This document shows positions 39,272-48,450 of a stretch of 64,000 nt of DNA, piece after piece. The notes under the pieces were generated by a model that saw nothing but the letters and a program-made list of their open reading frames with translations, did not search any database and had not been told where the DNA came from. The stretch is from NCBI GenBank assembly GCA_949743955.1, contig CATJVQ010000023.1, forward strand, positions 45,699 through 109,698, given 5' to 3'. The stretch is from an uncultured Oscillospiraceae bacterium. Its GTDB lineage: Bacteria > Bacillota > Clostridia > Oscillospirales > Ruminococcaceae. How positions within the stretch are numbered: position 1 is the stretch's first letter; each line of letters begins with the position of its first letter. The position numbers were made by a program, and so were the translations under genes.

Positions 39272-39317
39272 CGCGATTGTGATACAATAGAAAAAACGTG
39301 CAGGAGAGGTGGGGGAA

Positions 39318-40202
39318 ATGCAGACTGTACCAGCAAAGAGTATCGTTACCCGGAATCGGGATACCGGGTGGTTCGGCTGTGAATATAACATGAACCTGTA
39401 CCGGGGCTGCTGCCATGGGTGCATCTACTGCGACAGCCGCAGCGACTGCTACCGTATCGAGCAGTTCGGCGCCGTGCGCGCAAAGGAGGATGCGCTGCGC
39501 ATTGTCCGGGACGAGCTGCGCCGCAAGGTACGCACGGGCGTCGTCGCGACGGGATCGATGTCGGACCCCTATAATCCGTTTGAGCGGGAGGAGAAGCTGA
39601 CCCGCCACGCGCTGGAGCTGCTGGCCGCCTACGGCTTCGGAGTGGCCATCGCCACAAAAAGCGATCTCGTCATGCGCGACACGGATATCCTCGCAGAGAT
39701 AGCCGAACGCGCCCCGGTGCTCGTCAAACTGACGATTACCACGCTCGATGACGCGCTCGCGGCGAAGCTCGAACCAAATGCACCCCCGCCGTCCCGGCGG
39801 CTGGAGGCGCTGCGGCGTCTGGCCGGGGCAGAGATATTCACAGGCGTACTGCTCATGCCGGTGCTGCCGTTTTTGGAGGACAACGAGGAAAACGTCCTCT
39901 CCGTTCTGCGGGCGGCGGCCGGCGCGGGAGCCCGGTTTGTTTATGCCTATTTCGGCGTCACGCTGCGGGACAGCCAGCGCGCCTATTTTTACGATTGCCT
40001 AGATGGGCAGTTCCCCGGCCTGCGTGAGCGGTACGCTTCCCGGTTCGGCGAACGCTATGACTGCCGCAGCCCTCGGGCGGGGAAGCTGATGCGCCTTTAT
40101 CAGGAGGAGTGTGGCCGCCTAGGGCTGCTCTGGAAGATGCAGGACATCGTGCGCGCTTACCGGCAGGGGTACGGCGATACACAACTCCGGTTTGAAATCT
40201 AA
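39318..40202 (+). CDS. Radical SAM protein, spore photoproduct lyase-like subfamily
   Basis: NMNLYRGCCHGCIYCDSRS, GSMSDPYNPFE, ITTLDDALAAKLEPNAPPPSRRLEALRRLAGA. Confidence 0.88.
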   Translation: MQTVPAKSIVTRNRDTGWFGCEYNMNLYRGCCHGCIYCDSRSDCYRIEQFGAVRAKEDALRIVRDELRRKVRTGVVATGSMSDPYNPFEREEKLTRHALELLAAYGFGVAIATKSDLVMRDTDILAEIAERAPVLVKLTITTLDDALAAKLEPNAPPPSRRLEALRRLAGAEIFTGVLLMPVLPFLEDNEENVLSVLRAAAGAGARFVYAYFGVTLRDSQRAYFYDCLDGQFPGLRERYASRFGERYDCRSPRAGKLMRLYQEECGRLGLLWKMQDIVRAYRQGYGDTQLRFEI

Positions 40203-40654
40203 AACGTCCTCTTTTCCCAGTATTCGGCCATGGAGAAGCCGGGATCCTCCGTCACCTCGCGGCCGAGGAAGGGCGGGGGCGTGAAGGCCTGGGCGGCGTC
40301 CACGGTGGGGAATTCGACCTCGGCATACCAGAAGCGGCTGTCCACGAGGTTGCACTCCAGCTTTTCCCCACCGGGGAGCGCATAGACACGCAGCTCCTTC
40401 TCAATGAGCGGCGCGTCCAGAAGGGAGGAGAGGCGTGTAAACGCGTCTTCGGTCAGATCCAACTCGACCTCCTCGCGCACGAGGGTCCCCTTCCCCTTGA
40501 TACACAGCCTGTAGGACAGAACCCCCTCCCGTTCCATGCTGCGGATGCGTACGGCCGGGCGGGTGCACAGGTACCCCTGCCGCAGAATGGAGCGGTGCAG
40601 GAGAGGGAATTCATCGGGGAAGCGGTCGATGAGAAATTTACGTTCGATTTCCAT
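40199..40654 (-). CDS. CYTH domain protein
   Basis: MEIERKFLIDRFP...GYLCTRPAVRIR; EVEFPT; EVTEDPGFSMAEYW. Confidence 0.88.
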   Translation of the reverse strand: MEIERKFLIDRFPDEFPLLHRSILRQGYLCTRPAVRIRSMEREGVLSYRLCIKGKGTLVREEVELDLTEDAFTRLSSLLDAPLIEKELRVYALPGGEKLECNLVDSRFWYAEVEFPTVDAAQAFTPPPFLGREVTEDPGFSMAEYWEKRTF

Positions 40655-40680
40655 AGAGGAACACTCCTTTTTCGGCGGCT

Positions 40681-41040
40681 TTATGCTATCGGGCGTCCGA
40701 GTCCTAGGCGCCAGTCCGGGGCGGGGCCGTCGTCCCCCCAGTATTCATCGATGGACGCAATCTTCTCCCCCTGTATCCGGATAAAGGAGACTGCGTGAAA
40801 CGACGCCCCGTCCGGTGAATGGACGCGGACGGCGGTGACGATGAGATCGCCAGTGCCCTCGATCCGTTCTACTTTCCCATTCCACCGACCAGGATATTCG
40901 CAGTTTGCCCGCAAAAATTCGCTGAGTGTGAAGAGCTCGTTCGTATTATGCCAGCGGATGACGGCATCGGGGCGGAAGAACTGCCGCATGGAGTTCGCGT
41001 CCTGTGTAAAAACAGATTCCCAGTAAGCGTATATGTTCAT
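40681..41040 (-). CDS. NTF2/SnoaL-like protein
   Basis: MNIYAYWESVFTQDANSMRQFFRPDAVIRWHNTNELFTLSEFLRANCEYPGRW. Confidence 0.82.
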   Translation of the reverse strand: MNIYAYWESVFTQDANSMRQFFRPDAVIRWHNTNELFTLSEFLRANCEYPGRWNGKVERIEGTGDLIVTAVRVHSPDGASFHAVSFIRIQGEKIASIDEYWGDDGPAPDWRLGLGRPIA

Positions 41041-41143
41041 TTATTTCACTCCCCGCGAAGGATGGTTTTCCACCGGCGGCAAAGCCGGATCCTGCTTCCA
41101 GTATAGCATACTTGAAAAACGGAGGAAAGAAATTCTTTTTAAT

Positions 41144-41180
41144 TTGACTTTCGGTCATTTCACTATTGACTTTCGGTCAA
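41144..41180. promoter_or_regulatory. Tandem TetR-type operator candidates upstream of tetR
   Basis: TTGACTTTCGGTCA-TTTCACTA-TTGACTTTCGGTCAA: two near-identical palindromic half-site pairs. Confidence 0.65.
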
Positions 41181-41223
41181 TCAAGTGCTATACTGGATTC
41201 GTCAGAGAGAGGAGGGGAAGGTT

Positions 41224-41790
41224 GTGAGGGTGACAAAGCATCCGGATGAGCGGCGCAGAGAGATCATTCAGGCGGCCCGGGAGCTGTTTGCGGCCAACGG
41301 ATTCATAAAGACGACGATCAGCGACATCGCCGAAAAAAGCGGGATGGCCAAGGGCCTCTTTTACTACTATTTCCGCACGAAGGACGATGTCATGGCCGCC
41401 GCCGTCGAGGATTATATCGCGCAGACACAGGCGCAGGTATTGGGCATTGTCCGGCAGACGGAGAAGGATCTGGTCTCCCGCATCGAAGAGGTTATCAATG
41501 TCGTCATCGACTTTTCGCAGGATGCGGAGCGGGTCTTCGCCGAGCTCAAGAGTAGCGACCGGTACATGTTTCACCAGAGCATTCTTGAGCACGCGGTGAC
41601 ACGGCTGTCCCCAGTACTGAGCCAGCTTGTGGATGAAGGGCTGGAAAAAGGGGTTATCCGGTGCGCGCAGCCGCATGTCGTGGCACAAATCCTGTTTTAC
41701 GGGTTCGGCATGATCGACTTCACCAATTTGGACAGAAGCGTTATTCTGGAAATCGTTACGCAGTCTCTGGGTGTGGAAGCTGCAAAGTAA
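41224..41790 (+). CDS. TetR/AcrR family regulator
   Basis: RRREIIQAARELFAANGFIKTTISDIAEKSGMAKGLFYYYFRTKDDVMAAAV; GTG start. Confidence 0.92.
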   Translation: MRVTKHPDERRREIIQAARELFAANGFIKTTISDIAEKSGMAKGLFYYYFRTKDDVMAAAVEDYIAQTQAQVLGIVRQTEKDLVSRIEEVINVVIDFSQDAERVFAELKSSDRYMFHQSILEHAVTRLSPVLSQLVDEGLEKGVIRCAQPHVVAQILFYGFGMIDFTNLDRSVILEIVTQSLGVEAAK

Positions 41791-41815
41791 CCGCACCTTT
41801 ATTTATAAACAATAA

Positions 41816-41834
41816 TTGACTAGCATTCAGTCAA
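41816..41834. promoter_or_regulatory. Second palindromic operator candidate, before MMPL gene
   Basis: TTGACTAGCATTCAGTCAA (6-7-6 palindrome). Confidence 0.6.
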
Positions 41835-41858
41835 CAAAAAAGAGGAGGTCATCCTGTT

Positions 41859-43976
41859 TTGCTGGAAAAGCTCGCGCATCTGCTGACGCGCAAGTACGGT
41901 ATCATTCTCGCCATTGCCGCGGCTCTGATGATACCGAGCGCCATCGGCGCACTGAATACACGCGTCAACTATGACATACTGAGCTACCTGCCGTCCGACC
42001 TAGATTCCTCAAAGGGGCAGCAGGTGCTTGAGGAGCCGTTTCATATGGCGGCGGTGAACATGCTGGTTGTGGAAAACATGCCCGACCGCTACGTCTCGGA
42101 GCTCCGGGACAAAATTGAGGAGGTGCCGGGGGTCAATAAGGCCATCGCGCTGAGTAACCTGCTCGATGTGAGCATCCCTAAAGAGATCCTGCCGAAGGAC
42201 ATCCGGGACATCTTCTTCAGCGACACCTGCTCTATGATCATGGTGCAGTACGATAAGCCCGGTTCCTCTGGCGAGACCATGGCCGCAATCGACACCATCA
42301 GGGCTCTTTCCAATGAACAGTGTTTTCTGGCGGGCGTGTCGGTGTTCCTCAAGGATACGAAGGACCTTGTCATCAGCGAGATGCCGCTGTATATGCTTGT
42401 AGCGGTGCTGCTCTCCGTGGCGGCGCTGCTTCTGACAAGCGAGGCCTATATCCTGCCGCTGGTGTTCATCCTCGGCATCGGGGTGGCCATCGTCTACAAT
42501 ATGGGGACAAACGTATTCCTCGGCGAAGTATCGTACATCACCAACGCCATCGCTGCGATTCTGCAGCTCGGCGTGACGACGGACTACTCCATCTTCCTCT
42601 TAAACCGCTATATCGAAGAGAAGCCGAAGTTCGCCGACCGCCGGGACGCGATGTCCAGTGCGATTGTCAGTGCGTTTGTATCGCTCTCGAGCAGCTCCAT
42701 GACAACGGTCGCCGGGTTCCTCGCGCTGTGCTTTATGAAGCTGCGCCTGGGCGGCGATCTGGGGCTCGTGATGGCGAAAGGTGTCATATTCGGGATTATC
42801 ACGGTTGTGCTGGTACTGCCGTCCATCATCCTGCTTTTCGACGGGCCCATCCAGCGTTGGCGGCACCGTTCGATTGTGCCCAGCTTTGAGCGGGTAAACC
42901 AGTTTGTGATTAAGCGTTCCAAACGCTTCGCCGCACTGTTCCTTCTTTTATTCCTGCCCGCCTACTACTGCCAATCGCAGACAGAGGTCTATTATAACGT
43001 GGATCAGTCACTGCCAGCGGATCTGGCCTCCACCGTGGCCAATGAGAAGCTCAAGAACGAATTTAACATGGCCACCACCCATTTCCTCATCATCGACGAC
43101 AACCTGCCCGCGGCCAAACTCAAGGATCTGTGCTTGAAGATGGAGAAGGTGGACGGTGTGGAAACCGTGCTGGCCTATAACAAATTTGTCGGCCCGGCGA
43201 TGCCCGATGAGTTCATCCCCGAGGATGTGAAAGAGGTCTGCAAGAAGGACGGCAAACAGATCATCATGATTAACTCCTGCTATAAAGCGGCCCGCGCCGA
43301 GGAGAACGCCCAGATCGACGAATTGAACGCGCTGGCGAAATCCTATGATCCGGAAGCGCTCCTGACAGGAGAGGGCGTCATGACCAAGGATCTGATCGAG
43401 ACATGCGACGTGGATATTCAGGTGACGAACATCATCTCCGTCCTTGCGATTCTCCTGATTGTCGGCATCAGCTTCAAGTCTCTGACGGTACCGATTGTAC
43501 TGGTGGCGTCGATTGAGCTGTCCATCTTCATCAATGTCGGCTTTTCTTACCTGACCGGGACGGTGATCCCGTTCATTTCGCCCATCGTTATCAACTGCAT
43601 CCAGCTCGGGGCGACGGTCGACTACGCCATCCTCATGACGACGCGCTTCCGTGAGGAGCTGCGCGCCGGGAAGGAGAAGAAGGAGGCCATCCGCATCGCG
43701 GCGAATACGTCGGACGAGGCCATCATCACGAGCGCGCTGGTGATGTTCTGCGCCACCTTTGGCGTGAGCATCGTTTCAAAGATGGAGATCATCCAGAGCA
43801 TCTGCCTGATGCTCGCGCGCGGTTCCATCGTCAGCGCGCTGGTGAGCATCTTCATTCTGCCCAGTGTCCTGTATGTATGCGAGGGCATGTTTGCCAGAAC
43901 CTCGCACGCCTGGCGGACGCCTCCCGCACCCAGGGGGCACCGCAGAAAAAAGAATCAGAGTGTTCAGACCGCTTGA
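41859..43976 (+). CDS. MMPL/RND family transporter
   Basis: Two repeated 6-TM units; TDYSIFLLNRYIEEK and VDYAILMTTRFREELRAGKEKKEAI. Confidence 0.92.
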   Translation: MLEKLAHLLTRKYGIILAIAAALMIPSAIGALNTRVNYDILSYLPSDLDSSKGQQVLEEPFHMAAVNMLVVENMPDRYVSELRDKIEEVPGVNKAIALSNLLDVSIPKEILPKDIRDIFFSDTCSMIMVQYDKPGSSGETMAAIDTIRALSNEQCFLAGVSVFLKDTKDLVISEMPLYMLVAVLLSVAALLLTSEAYILPLVFILGIGVAIVYNMGTNVFLGEVSYITNAIAAILQLGVTTDYSIFLLNRYIEEKPKFADRRDAMSSAIVSAFVSLSSSSMTTVAGFLALCFMKLRLGGDLGLVMAKGVIFGIITVVLVLPSIILLFDGPIQRWRHRSIVPSFERVNQFVIKRSKRFAALFLLLFLPAYYCQSQTEVYYNVDQSLPADLASTVANEKLKNEFNMATTHFLIIDDNLPAAKLKDLCLKMEKVDGVETVLAYNKFVGPAMPDEFIPEDVKEVCKKDGKQIIMINSCYKAARAEENAQIDELNALAKSYDPEALLTGEGVMTKDLIETCDVDIQVTNIISVLAILLIVGISFKSLTVPIVLVASIELSIFINVGFSYLTGTVIPFISPIVINCIQLGATVDYAILMTTRFREELRAGKEKKEAIRIAANTSDEAIITSALVMFCATFGVSIVSKMEIIQSICLMLARGSIVSALVSIFILPSVLYVCEGMFARTSHAWRTPPAPRGHRRKKNQSVQTA

Positions 43977-44001
43977 AACCGCAGCAAGGAGGAATTTACT
44001 T

Positions 44002-46551
44002 ATGAATTGGAAGCGTTCTCATCAGCCGGCCCTGAAAACGGCATGCCTTGTCCTGTCGGCCGCGCTGGTATTCGGGTCGGGGATGAGTGTCAGCGCCGAG
44101 GAGAACACCGGCGGTGCCGAAGCGGATGCCGCCGGCGCCGCGAACGGGGCGAGAAGCGTCAGCAGTGCCTACCAGAAGAGTGAGACAGTCTATGTCAACC
44201 TCGATCCCAGCGGCAAACCGTATGATCAGATTGTCGTCAACTGGCTGCACAGCGACACGCCCGGCGTCACCATTGAGGACCGCACGACGCTGCGCGATAT
44301 CGAGAATGTCAAGGGCGACGAAACGCCCCGCCGCAGCGGCAACAACGTCTCCTGGGATCTGGACGGTACCGACCTCTACTACCGCGGCCGGACCGACGGC
44401 GAGCTGCCCGTCTCGGTGGACATTACCTATAAGCTGGACGGCAAAACGATGTCCGCGGAGGAGATCGCGGGGAAGAGCGGAAAGCTGGAGATGACGGTGA
44501 ACGTCAAAAACAACCTGCGCCGCAGCGTGATGATCGGCGGCGAGGGGGTAACAATGTACGTCCCGCTCTCGGCCGCTGTCGCGCTCTCGATGCCGGAGGA
44601 GACATTCCATAACGTCGACTGCCCGGACGGTACTGTCCAGAGCGACGGCAATGTGCAGGCGGTTGCGCTCGTGGCGATGCCCGGGCTTGAGGACAGCCTG
44701 AACCTCGGGGGATACGACCTCCCCGGCTTCGGCGACATTGATTTCCCCGAGACATTCACCCTCACCGCCGATGTGGATGAATTCGAGCTCGGCCCTATCG
44801 GTATTGTAGTGACAGCGTCCATCCCCGAGCTGGATAAGATCGACGCCGCCGAGGATATCGACGATATGCGAACGGATCTCATCGATCTGCAGAGCGCGCA
44901 AAACGATCTGGACGCGTGGGATCCCTCCCGCCGGACCCGTTCGCTCTTCACGTCCCCGGCGCATACGGCGGGCGCGCGCGTGCTGGTGAACGATATCTTC
45001 GAGTTTTACGATCAGGATGTCGCCATTCTCGACATTCTCCCGAAGTATACGACAGAAGAGAATATTGATCTGTACGACCGTGTATCCAAGACCATGGACG
45101 ATGTGGACATCGACGAACTGCTCGATTCAGAGGCTGTGGATAAGCTTATCGACCGCCTGACGGAGAAGAATGTCGAGAATATCCGCTCCCTGCTCAACGA
45201 TTACGACACCATCAAGGACCTCGACTGTGACGAGCTCGACGATCTGTTAGAAGAGATGCAGGATCTGCTCGACGACTATGAGGAAAAGCGCGAAATTTTT
45301 GAGACATATGAAGTCTTGCTCAAGTATTCCGACAGCATGTTCGCTCTCGCCGATGCGCTGGAGAGTTCCGGGCTGGAGGAATACCTCGATGAGAACGTGA
45401 TTGACACGGTTATCGGCGGCATTGCCGGCACGAAGGTACCGGCGGCAGTCCGGCCGGACCGACTGGAAGACGCGATTTATGTCCTTGGAATCGATGGTGC
45501 GACAACACGGTCGCCTAAACAGGTGGAAACAATCAAGACAGCGTTTGCGATGGCGCTTGAGAAAAGGCCGAACGATCCGAGCCTGAACGCGCTGGATGGT
45601 TTTGTATCCACGCTCGGAACCTCGGGAGTCATTCCCCCGCAGATTTCCGGCGGTCTGGCGCAGGTGCTCGGCGGTGTAAAAAGCACGGTAGAAGATGAGA
45701 TGACATCGGCGGCGGAAAAACCGTCGCAAAGCCTCAAGGGGCTTCTCCGGGACGTAAAGAATCTTAAGGGTCAGATGGATAAGGAGCTGGGCGGCAACAC
45801 CGAGGCCCGCTTGGCGGACGCGATGGACTTCACTAAAGAGATGGCCCCGCGGCTCGAGAAGATGCTGGCGGCTGCGGAGGATCTCGCCAAGCACATGCAC
45901 TATAAGGACGGTACGGACGATCTGGTGGATGAACTGCGCCGGGTGATCCGCGACCTGGACGCAAACAAGGGCACCATCAACGCGCTGCGGGATCTGATGG
46001 ACGAATACGACGCCGATCAGTTTGACACACTCCGCGAGCACTGGCCAGAGCTCAAGGACGACATCAAGGAGGTGCGCCCGATCCTCCGGGATCTGCGCGA
46101 CGACCTTAAGGATCCGGTTTTGGACCGCAGCCTGCACGCCATGCCGCAGACGGTGGACGTCCTCCTGCGGATGAAGGACGATCTGTTCGAGCAGCGTGAA
46201 ATTTCGGAAATTCTGCGCGATTCGCTCGCACAGGACAAGGTGGATACTGCTACGCGCATGTTCGGCACCTTCGATCGATTGCAGGAGAAGGGATCGGTGG
46301 ACAAATACGTCGGCCAGGTGGACGATGCGGATCTCCTGCTCGAACGCAAGGACGCCATTGTCGAACTGTCGAACCAGTACCGCATCTATACCGATGCGGC
46401 CGACGAAGCGGATACTGCGCTCAAATTTGTCATGAAGACGGATGAAATTGAGAAGCCTGAAGCGCCGCAGGCGGATGAGGAGCCCGCAGAGGAAAAGAAA
46501 GGGATCACGGCCTGGGTGAAAGGCGTTATCGGGAAGCTGACAGGAAAATAA
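44002..46551 (+). CDS. Large secreted coiled-coil protein, putative partner of the MMPL transporter
   Basis: Signal peptide (ACLVLSAALVFGSGMSVSAEE), ~850 aa, beta-rich N-terminal part then long acidic helical part; 25 bp after MMPL. Confidence 0.8.
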   Translation: MNWKRSHQPALKTACLVLSAALVFGSGMSVSAEENTGGAEADAAGAANGARSVSSAYQKSETVYVNLDPSGKPYDQIVVNWLHSDTPGVTIEDRTTLRDIENVKGDETPRRSGNNVSWDLDGTDLYYRGRTDGELPVSVDITYKLDGKTMSAEEIAGKSGKLEMTVNVKNNLRRSVMIGGEGVTMYVPLSAAVALSMPEETFHNVDCPDGTVQSDGNVQAVALVAMPGLEDSLNLGGYDLPGFGDIDFPETFTLTADVDEFELGPIGIVVTASIPELDKIDAAEDIDDMRTDLIDLQSAQNDLDAWDPSRRTRSLFTSPAHTAGARVLVNDIFEFYDQDVAILDILPKYTTEENIDLYDRVSKTMDDVDIDELLDSEAVDKLIDRLTEKNVENIRSLLNDYDTIKDLDCDELDDLLEEMQDLLDDYEEKREIFETYEVLLKYSDSMFALADALESSGLEEYLDENVIDTVIGGIAGTKVPAAVRPDRLEDAIYVLGIDGATTRSPKQVETIKTAFAMALEKRPNDPSLNALDGFVSTLGTSGVIPPQISGGLAQVLGGVKSTVEDEMTSAAEKPSQSLKGLLRDVKNLKGQMDKELGGNTEARLADAMDFTKEMAPRLEKMLAAAEDLAKHMHYKDGTDDLVDELRRVIRDLDANKGTINALRDLMDEYDADQFDTLREHWPELKDDIKEVRPILRDLRDDLKDPVLDRSLHAMPQTVDVLLRMKDDLFEQREISEILRDSLAQDKVDTATRMFGTFDRLQEKGSVDKYVGQVDDADLLLERKDAIVELSNQYRIYTDAADEADTALKFVMKTDEIEKPEAPQADEEPAEEKKGITAWVKGVIGKLTGK

Positions 46552-46621
46552 GCGTATGGAACGCCGGGCTTTGGAACACACTATGGAGGCAAACGTATTT
46601 CTCCTGAAAGGGGAGGCTTCC

Positions 46622-46786
46622 ATGCCGAAGAGTAAAAAACAGGATAAGAAACAGATGGAGGAACCGACCCGCCGCGCAATGGAACTGACCGATCTGCGCG
46701 ACGTGCGCACGGATCCGCTCGGCAGCTATACAGGCAGCCCGCTCAACCCCTATGAGAAGCCTGTACAGGATGCGGACGATCTATAA
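46622..46786 (+). CDS. Small uncharacterised protein (~54 aa)
   Basis: GGGGAGG then ATG: MPKSKKQDKKQMEEPTRRAMELTDLRDVRTDPLGSYTGSPLNPYEKPVQDADDL. Confidence 0.55.
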   Translation: MPKSKKQDKKQMEEPTRRAMELTDLRDVRTDPLGSYTGSPLNPYEKPVQDADDL

Positions 46787-46888
46787 TACTGATATTCAAT
46801 AAATTGTAGACAATCTGTGGGTCAAAAAATCCATATATGCAAGATTTTTCGCCCCGCAGATTGTACAATTTTAATTGAATATCAGTAT
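46786..46888. mobile_element. MITE-like ~103 bp hairpin element
   Basis: 15-bp perfect terminal inverted repeats ATACTGATATTCAAT; arms continue AAATTGTA..CAATCTGYGGG..AAAAATC almost to the loop. Confidence 0.65.
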
Positions 46889-46953
46889 AAACGAAGAAGC
46901 CGCCGGCGATGAGCCGACGGCCTCTGCTATGCTTATTTCTGGCAGGAAACAGC

Positions 46954-48057
46954 TCAGTATCCCGCACTGATACCGGTGACTTCAATGGTGGATACGGAGA
47001 CCTCCACGCCTCCGCCCATATCGCCTGCGGGCGCAGCGTCCGCAGACGGGGAGGAGACGGAGGTTTCAAGAGCTATCAGCTCATGGCGCAGCTCCTCTTC
47101 CTCGTCTCTGTCCTTGCGCAGATTGCGCGGGCCGTAGGACTCGAAGAGCTGGGCGTATTCCCGGTTCCGGCGCTTGGACTTGCGCTTATAGAGCTCTGCC
47201 CGCAGCTCCCGCATTTTTTTTAGCTCCCGCTCGTGCTGTGCGCGCTTTTCCCTCGAGCGGATTGTCTGTTCTTCGTCGAGCCGGCGGATCTTCGCCCGCG
47301 CCCGGTTTGCGACACGCTGTAAATTCGAGAGGGCGGCGCGCACCTTGTTCTGATCATATTGATCGCCTGCGGCCGCGGCTATGCGCAGGGTGAAAATTTT
47401 GTGGTTCGTGGCGATGAGCACATCCCTCGCGCTCTGCTGGACTTCCGCGCGGACAAGGCGGGTCATCAGCTCCCGGGGATTGGCGTCGATGGTCTTCTTC
47501 TGCTGTTTGCGCATCTTTTCCAGCATCCGCTTGCGCGACTCCTCAAGCTGTTCGATCATCCGCTTGAGTTCCTCGACCCTCTCGTCCTTCGGCGGGCTGG
47601 AGGTCCAGGTTGAGACGCCGTTTTCATTGATAACGATCCCCGCGCCGATCACGGGGCGCCCCTCGCTGAGCTTCTGCCCCACCTTGCCGGCAAGCTGGCC
47701 GAGCGCATCGTGAATCAGCAGAACGCCTGCCTGGAAGGACTCCTCATCACGCCCCATCGCTTCGAGGAATGATTCGGAGAGCGTGAGATGCAGGCCGCTC
47801 CCGGCAGCGGCAGCATAGGAAGCGATGTCATTTTCCTGCAGGGAGGCGAATGTCATGTTGATGCCGGGGAAAAGACTGCGCAGGCGGAACGCCGCCGTTT
47901 CGGCAGCGGAGGCGCCGGCATCCGGATTCACGCCGGCGGACAGCTCCAGCCGGTCGTCCTCATGTCCGGGGAAACCTGCTGCGGTCTGCGGAAGAACGGT
48001 TCCACGCTGAATCCGGCCCACATGACCGGACCGGACGGCGGATGAGATTTCCTGCAT
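46954..48057 (-). CDS. Uncharacterised protein with long charged coiled coil
   Basis: ~367 aa ORF with codon usage like flanks; EELKRMIEQLEESRKRMLEKMRKQQKK; no recognised catalytic motif. Confidence 0.75.
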   Translation of the reverse strand: MQEISSAVRSGHVGRIQRGTVLPQTAAGFPGHEDDRLELSAGVNPDAGASAAETAAFRLRSLFPGINMTFASLQENDIASYAAAAGSGLHLTLSESFLEAMGRDEESFQAGVLLIHDALGQLAGKVGQKLSEGRPVIGAGIVINENGVSTWTSSPPKDERVEELKRMIEQLEESRKRMLEKMRKQQKKTIDANPRELMTRLVRAEVQQSARDVLIATNHKIFTLRIAAAAGDQYDQNKVRAALSNLQRVANRARAKIRRLDEEQTIRSREKRAQHERELKKMRELRAELYKRKSKRRNREYAQLFESYGPRNLRKDRDEEEELRHELIALETSVSSPSADAAPAGDMGGGVEVSVSTIEVTGISAGY

Positions 48058-48206
48058 GACGCACCTCCTCGCCTGTGTTCATAAAATCCACAAGATTCTA
48101 ATATATTTATCGGCATTTTGAGGGAAAACGAAACAGATTAGCACATAATTTTACCCGGATTTTGGCAGGAATGGGGATCCCCGCAAAATCAGACAAAGCT
48201 TTACGA

Positions 48207-48281
48207 TGGCAATTCTCAAAAGTATTACCGAACAGCAGGCTTTCTGCGGTTCGGTAATAGAAATATTTTTGAGAATTGCTA
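48207..48281. repeat. Long hairpin element, copy A
   Basis: GGCAATTCTCAAAAGTATTACCGAACAGCAG...CTGCGGTTCGGTAATAgaaATATTTTTGAGAATTGC. Confidence 0.65.
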
Positions 48282-48302
48282 TAAGTCTTTACGTGCGACA
48301 GC

Positions 48303-48331
48303 TTGCAAAATACAGACAAGTTTAGTATAAT
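48303..48331 (+). promoter_or_regulatory. SigA-type promoter upstream of lon
   Basis: TTGCAA-17-TATAAT. Confidence 0.7.
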
Positions 48332-48450
48332 GAGGGTTCATAGAGGAAGTATACGTTTCATGAAATGCGGCGGTTTGGAACGGATGATCCGCCGGTTTTC
48401 GAAGCGCAGGACTCTGGAGCGCAGGGTTCTTTTTCGGGAGGTAAGGTCAA

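Noticed and set aside
45247-46710. 487-aa minus-strand ORF
   Set aside because: Antisense to the secreted coiled-coil gene; Arg/His/Leu-rich shadow frame. Its length alone is not evidence of coding.
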